Assembly: GCF_001466725.1 (NCBI RefSeq)
Contig: NZ_CP013650.1
Location: forward strand, 2,542,001 to 2,606,000
From: Lacimicrobium alkaliphilum
GTDB lineage: Bacteria; Pseudomonadota; Gammaproteobacteria; Enterobacterales; Alteromonadaceae
DNA: 64,000 nucleotides
Reading direction: 5' to 3'
Of this stretch, positions 62,482 through 64,000 are shown one piece after another. The notes beneath the pieces were generated by a model. The model ran no database searches. It was not told the DNA's origin and worked only from the letters and a program-made list of their open reading frames with translations. Every line of letters begins with the position of its first letter. Within the stretch, counting starts at the first letter, position 1. Position numbers and translations under genes: made by a program.

Positions 62482-63808
62482 CCACCCCTCCGGATGGAAG
62501 TGTTACCCGTACTTTTAATCCTCCCAGACTCTCAGATTGTCCAAGGTAAATGTGGCCCTGATAGAGTGTCAGTACATGCTGGACGATTGAAAGACCCAGC
62601 CCGCAACCGGGAATGCCTGACTGATGCCGATCCCCGCCGGCACGATAAAAGCGATCAAAGACCCTTTCATACTCTTGCTCATCCAGGCCTGGTCCGGAAT
62701 CCTCGACCGTCAGCTCGACCTGATCGCCGATTTTGTTAATCGCCACTTCTATCTGACTTTGTGCCGGACTGTATTTGTTGGCGTTAGTCAGCAAATTCTG
62801 CACCAGTACTCTTAAGGAAAATTCATCTCCCCGCATCATGCAAACCTGCCCCTGCAAACTGATGTGCTGGTTTTTCTGTGCAATCTGCGGATAGAGCTCG
62901 CTGATCACCTGCTGACTGATCCTGTACAGATCCACCGAACCGAACTTAATACTAAAATGCTCCGGGTTCGTACGATTTAAAAGCAGTATCTGATCCACCA
63001 CATGGCTCATTCTCTCTACACCCTGTTTCAATAGCAGCAAGTTCTCAGAGTCTGGGCTCAATTCTTTTTCCAGATTATATGCATTGAGTTTAAGGACACT
63101 CAGCGGAGTGCGCAGCTCATGGGCCGCATCGGAGGCAAACCGACGCTCTCTGACAAAGGCCTGCTCCAGCCGTTGCAACAGACTGTTTATGGTTTCCACC
63201 ACAGGCTGGAGCTCTTTTTGCTCCGCATATAGCTGCAGCGGACTGAGATCATCGGCACGTTTGGTTTTAAGCTCACCGGTCAATTGATGTAATGGATTCA
63301 GCCCCTGTTTTACCACCACCGAGATCAAAACTGCCAGCACCGGCAGGCTCAGTACCAAAGGAACCAGTGTCGCCAGGATCATTTCCTCGCTCAACTCAAC
63401 CCTGTGATGCAGGGGCTCAGCCACCATCACCCGGTAGCCTGTACCCGGATAAAAGTGAACCAGCACCTGCCAGCGCTGGCCCTGAATATTCTCCTCCCGG
63501 ATACCCGGAGATAAGTCACTGAATGGCATTTTTGCTAAACCAGCACTGGTCAGCAGTAAATGGTTCTGATGCCACACCTGAAAGATAAACTCACCATCAG
63601 CTTCGACCTCTTGAGGCCTGTTATCCTGCTCATCGGTCTGCTCCAGAGGCAGACTGTTGAGGGTGTCTGCCAACGCCTGTAACTGACGGTCGAACAGTAT
63701 CGCCGAGGCACTGATAGTATTGCGATAACTTTGGGTCGCTGAGAAGAAGATCACCAGAGTGATAATGGCGAGCAATACCAGTACCAGATAGCGACGGACT
63801 GAACTCAT
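62474..63808 (-). CDS. Sensor histidine kinase, QseC/PmrB-like
   Basis: 444 residues. TM1 about 6-25, a periplasmic domain of about 120 residues, TM2 about 143-165, HAMP-like region, HisKA with His in [17 protein letters not shown], and ATPase N (LLTNANKYS), G1 (DSGPGL) and G2 ([11 protein letters not shown]) boxes. It pairs with the response regulator whose gene overlaps it by ATGA. Its signal could be a metal or envelope cue handled by the cupredoxin-permease operon that follows. Confidence 0.93.
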   Translation of the reverse strand: MSSVRRYLVLVLLAIITLVIFFSATQSYRNTISASAILFDRQLQALADTLNSLPLEQTDEQDNRPQEVEADGEFIFQVWHQNHLLLTSAGLAKMPFSDLSPGIREENIQGQRWQVLVHFYPGTGYRVMVAEPLHHRVELSEEMILATLVPLVLSLPVLAVLISVVVKQGLNPLHQLTGELKTKRADDLSPLQLYAEQKELQPVVETINSLLQRLEQAFVRERRFASDAAHELRTPLSVLKLNAYNLEKELSPDSENLLLLKQGVERMSHVVDQILLLNRTNPEHFSIKFGSVDLYRISQQVISELYPQIAQKNQHISLQGQVCMMRGDEFSLRVLVQNLLTNANKYSPAQSQIEVAINKIGDQVELTVEDSGPGLDEQEYERVFDRFYRAGGDRHQSGIPGCGLGLSIVQHVLTLYQGHIYLGQSESLGGLKVRVTLPSGGVDD

Positions 63809-64000
63809 ACCGGATTCACTGTGTAACCCACCCCTCTGATGGTTTTAATAAAATTCTCCGGCAGTTTCTTGCGCAGGTGATGAACATGCACTTCCACAGC
63901 ATTGCTGGCAACTTCGTCTCCCCATTCATAGAGTTTTCCTTCTAACTGCTCCCTGGACTGAATACGTCCGGCATTTTCCATCAGTACCCTGAGCAGCATA
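63805..64000 (-). CDS. OmpR-family response regulator, C-terminal part (runs off right edge)
   Basis: Only the winged-helix DNA-binding end is in the window: [41 protein letters not shown], which is the QseB/PmrA-type effector domain. The receiver domain lies beyond 64000. Stop and kinase start overlap by 4 bp. Probable regulator of the operon running leftward to 60631. Confidence 0.9.
   Translation of the reverse strand, partial: MLLRVLMENAGRIQSREQLEGKLYEWGDEVASNAVEVHVHHLRKKLPENFIKTIRGVGYTVNPV

Overview
The window looks like a chromosome segment of a marine or aquatic gammaproteobacterium, most likely of the Alteromonadales. I base this on the close resemblance of RecC, CysK, Fur, YbiT and FadE to enterobacterial and Shewanella/Alteromonas-type proteins, a rhombosortase, a PsrA-type regulator in front of fadE, a CrbS-type acetate sensor kinase and a large TonB-dependent receptor. 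I saw no rRNA, tRNA, phage genes, transposase genes or CRISPR array. The gene order is mostly chromosomal core, with dispersed repeats in several intergenic gaps.

Layout. 0-4.3 kb: 5' part of recC (leftward) and a P2-type cation ATPase. 4.4-11.2 kb: S10 peptidase, a yefM-yoeB toxin-antitoxin pair in a repeat-bearing gap, then a leftward run of MoxR ATPase, VWA protein, RDD protein and a periplasmic protein. 11.4-21.1 kb: cysK, a lipoprotein, glutaredoxin-MauE fusion, CPBP protease, membrane LuxR-type regulator, gamma-glutamyltransferase, crotonase-family protein, rhombosortase, chemoreceptor and fur. 21.2-32.4 kb: D-amino-acid aminotransferase, a second cysteine-synthase-like enzyme, and an acetate island consisting of a cNMP/CBS/DUF294/exonuclease fusion, a small membrane protein, the two-subunit acetate-type symporter and a divergent SLC5-type hybrid kinase (CrbS-like). 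32.4-33.3 kb holds no gene and is packed with inverted repeats.

33.3-41.6 kb: psrA-fadE (fadE carries two frameshifts), an M2 (ACE-like) peptidase, and a translationally coupled pair of an acetyl-CoA hydrolase/transferase-GNAT fusion and an AcuC-like deacetylase. 41.7-50.3 kb: PKD-type lipoprotein, TonB receptor, a frameshifted NhaC-type antiporter and a zinc-type CDF exporter. 50.4-56.5 kb: a MITE-like element, ybiT, and a lipid-linked sugar cassette (epimerase, GT2, VTT membrane protein, ArnT-like GT39). 56.6-60.2 kb: TlpA-like thioredoxin, DUF4266 lipoprotein, DUF3570 protein, ApbE and cytochrome b561. 60.2-64 kb: CBS protein, outer-membrane-like protein, FTR1-like permease, cupredoxin and a two-component system running off the right edge.

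The most interesting points are these. (1) The TlpA-DUF4266-DUF3570-ApbE-cytochrome b561 cluster: the DUF3570 protein carries a canonical-looking ApbE flavinylation motif (DGLTGASAT), which suggests a covalently flavinylated envelope redox system. (2) Three frameshifts in two genes all share one signature, loss of one G from a G4 run, so they are probably base-calling errors. (3) Two clear PsrA-like operators overlap the predicted psrA-fadE promoter. (4) An AcuA/AcuC-like acetylation-deacetylation pair lies near an acetate uptake and sensing island. (5) A three-part dispersed repeat landscape is present. All functional statements are by recognition of sequence motifs; nothing was run against a database.
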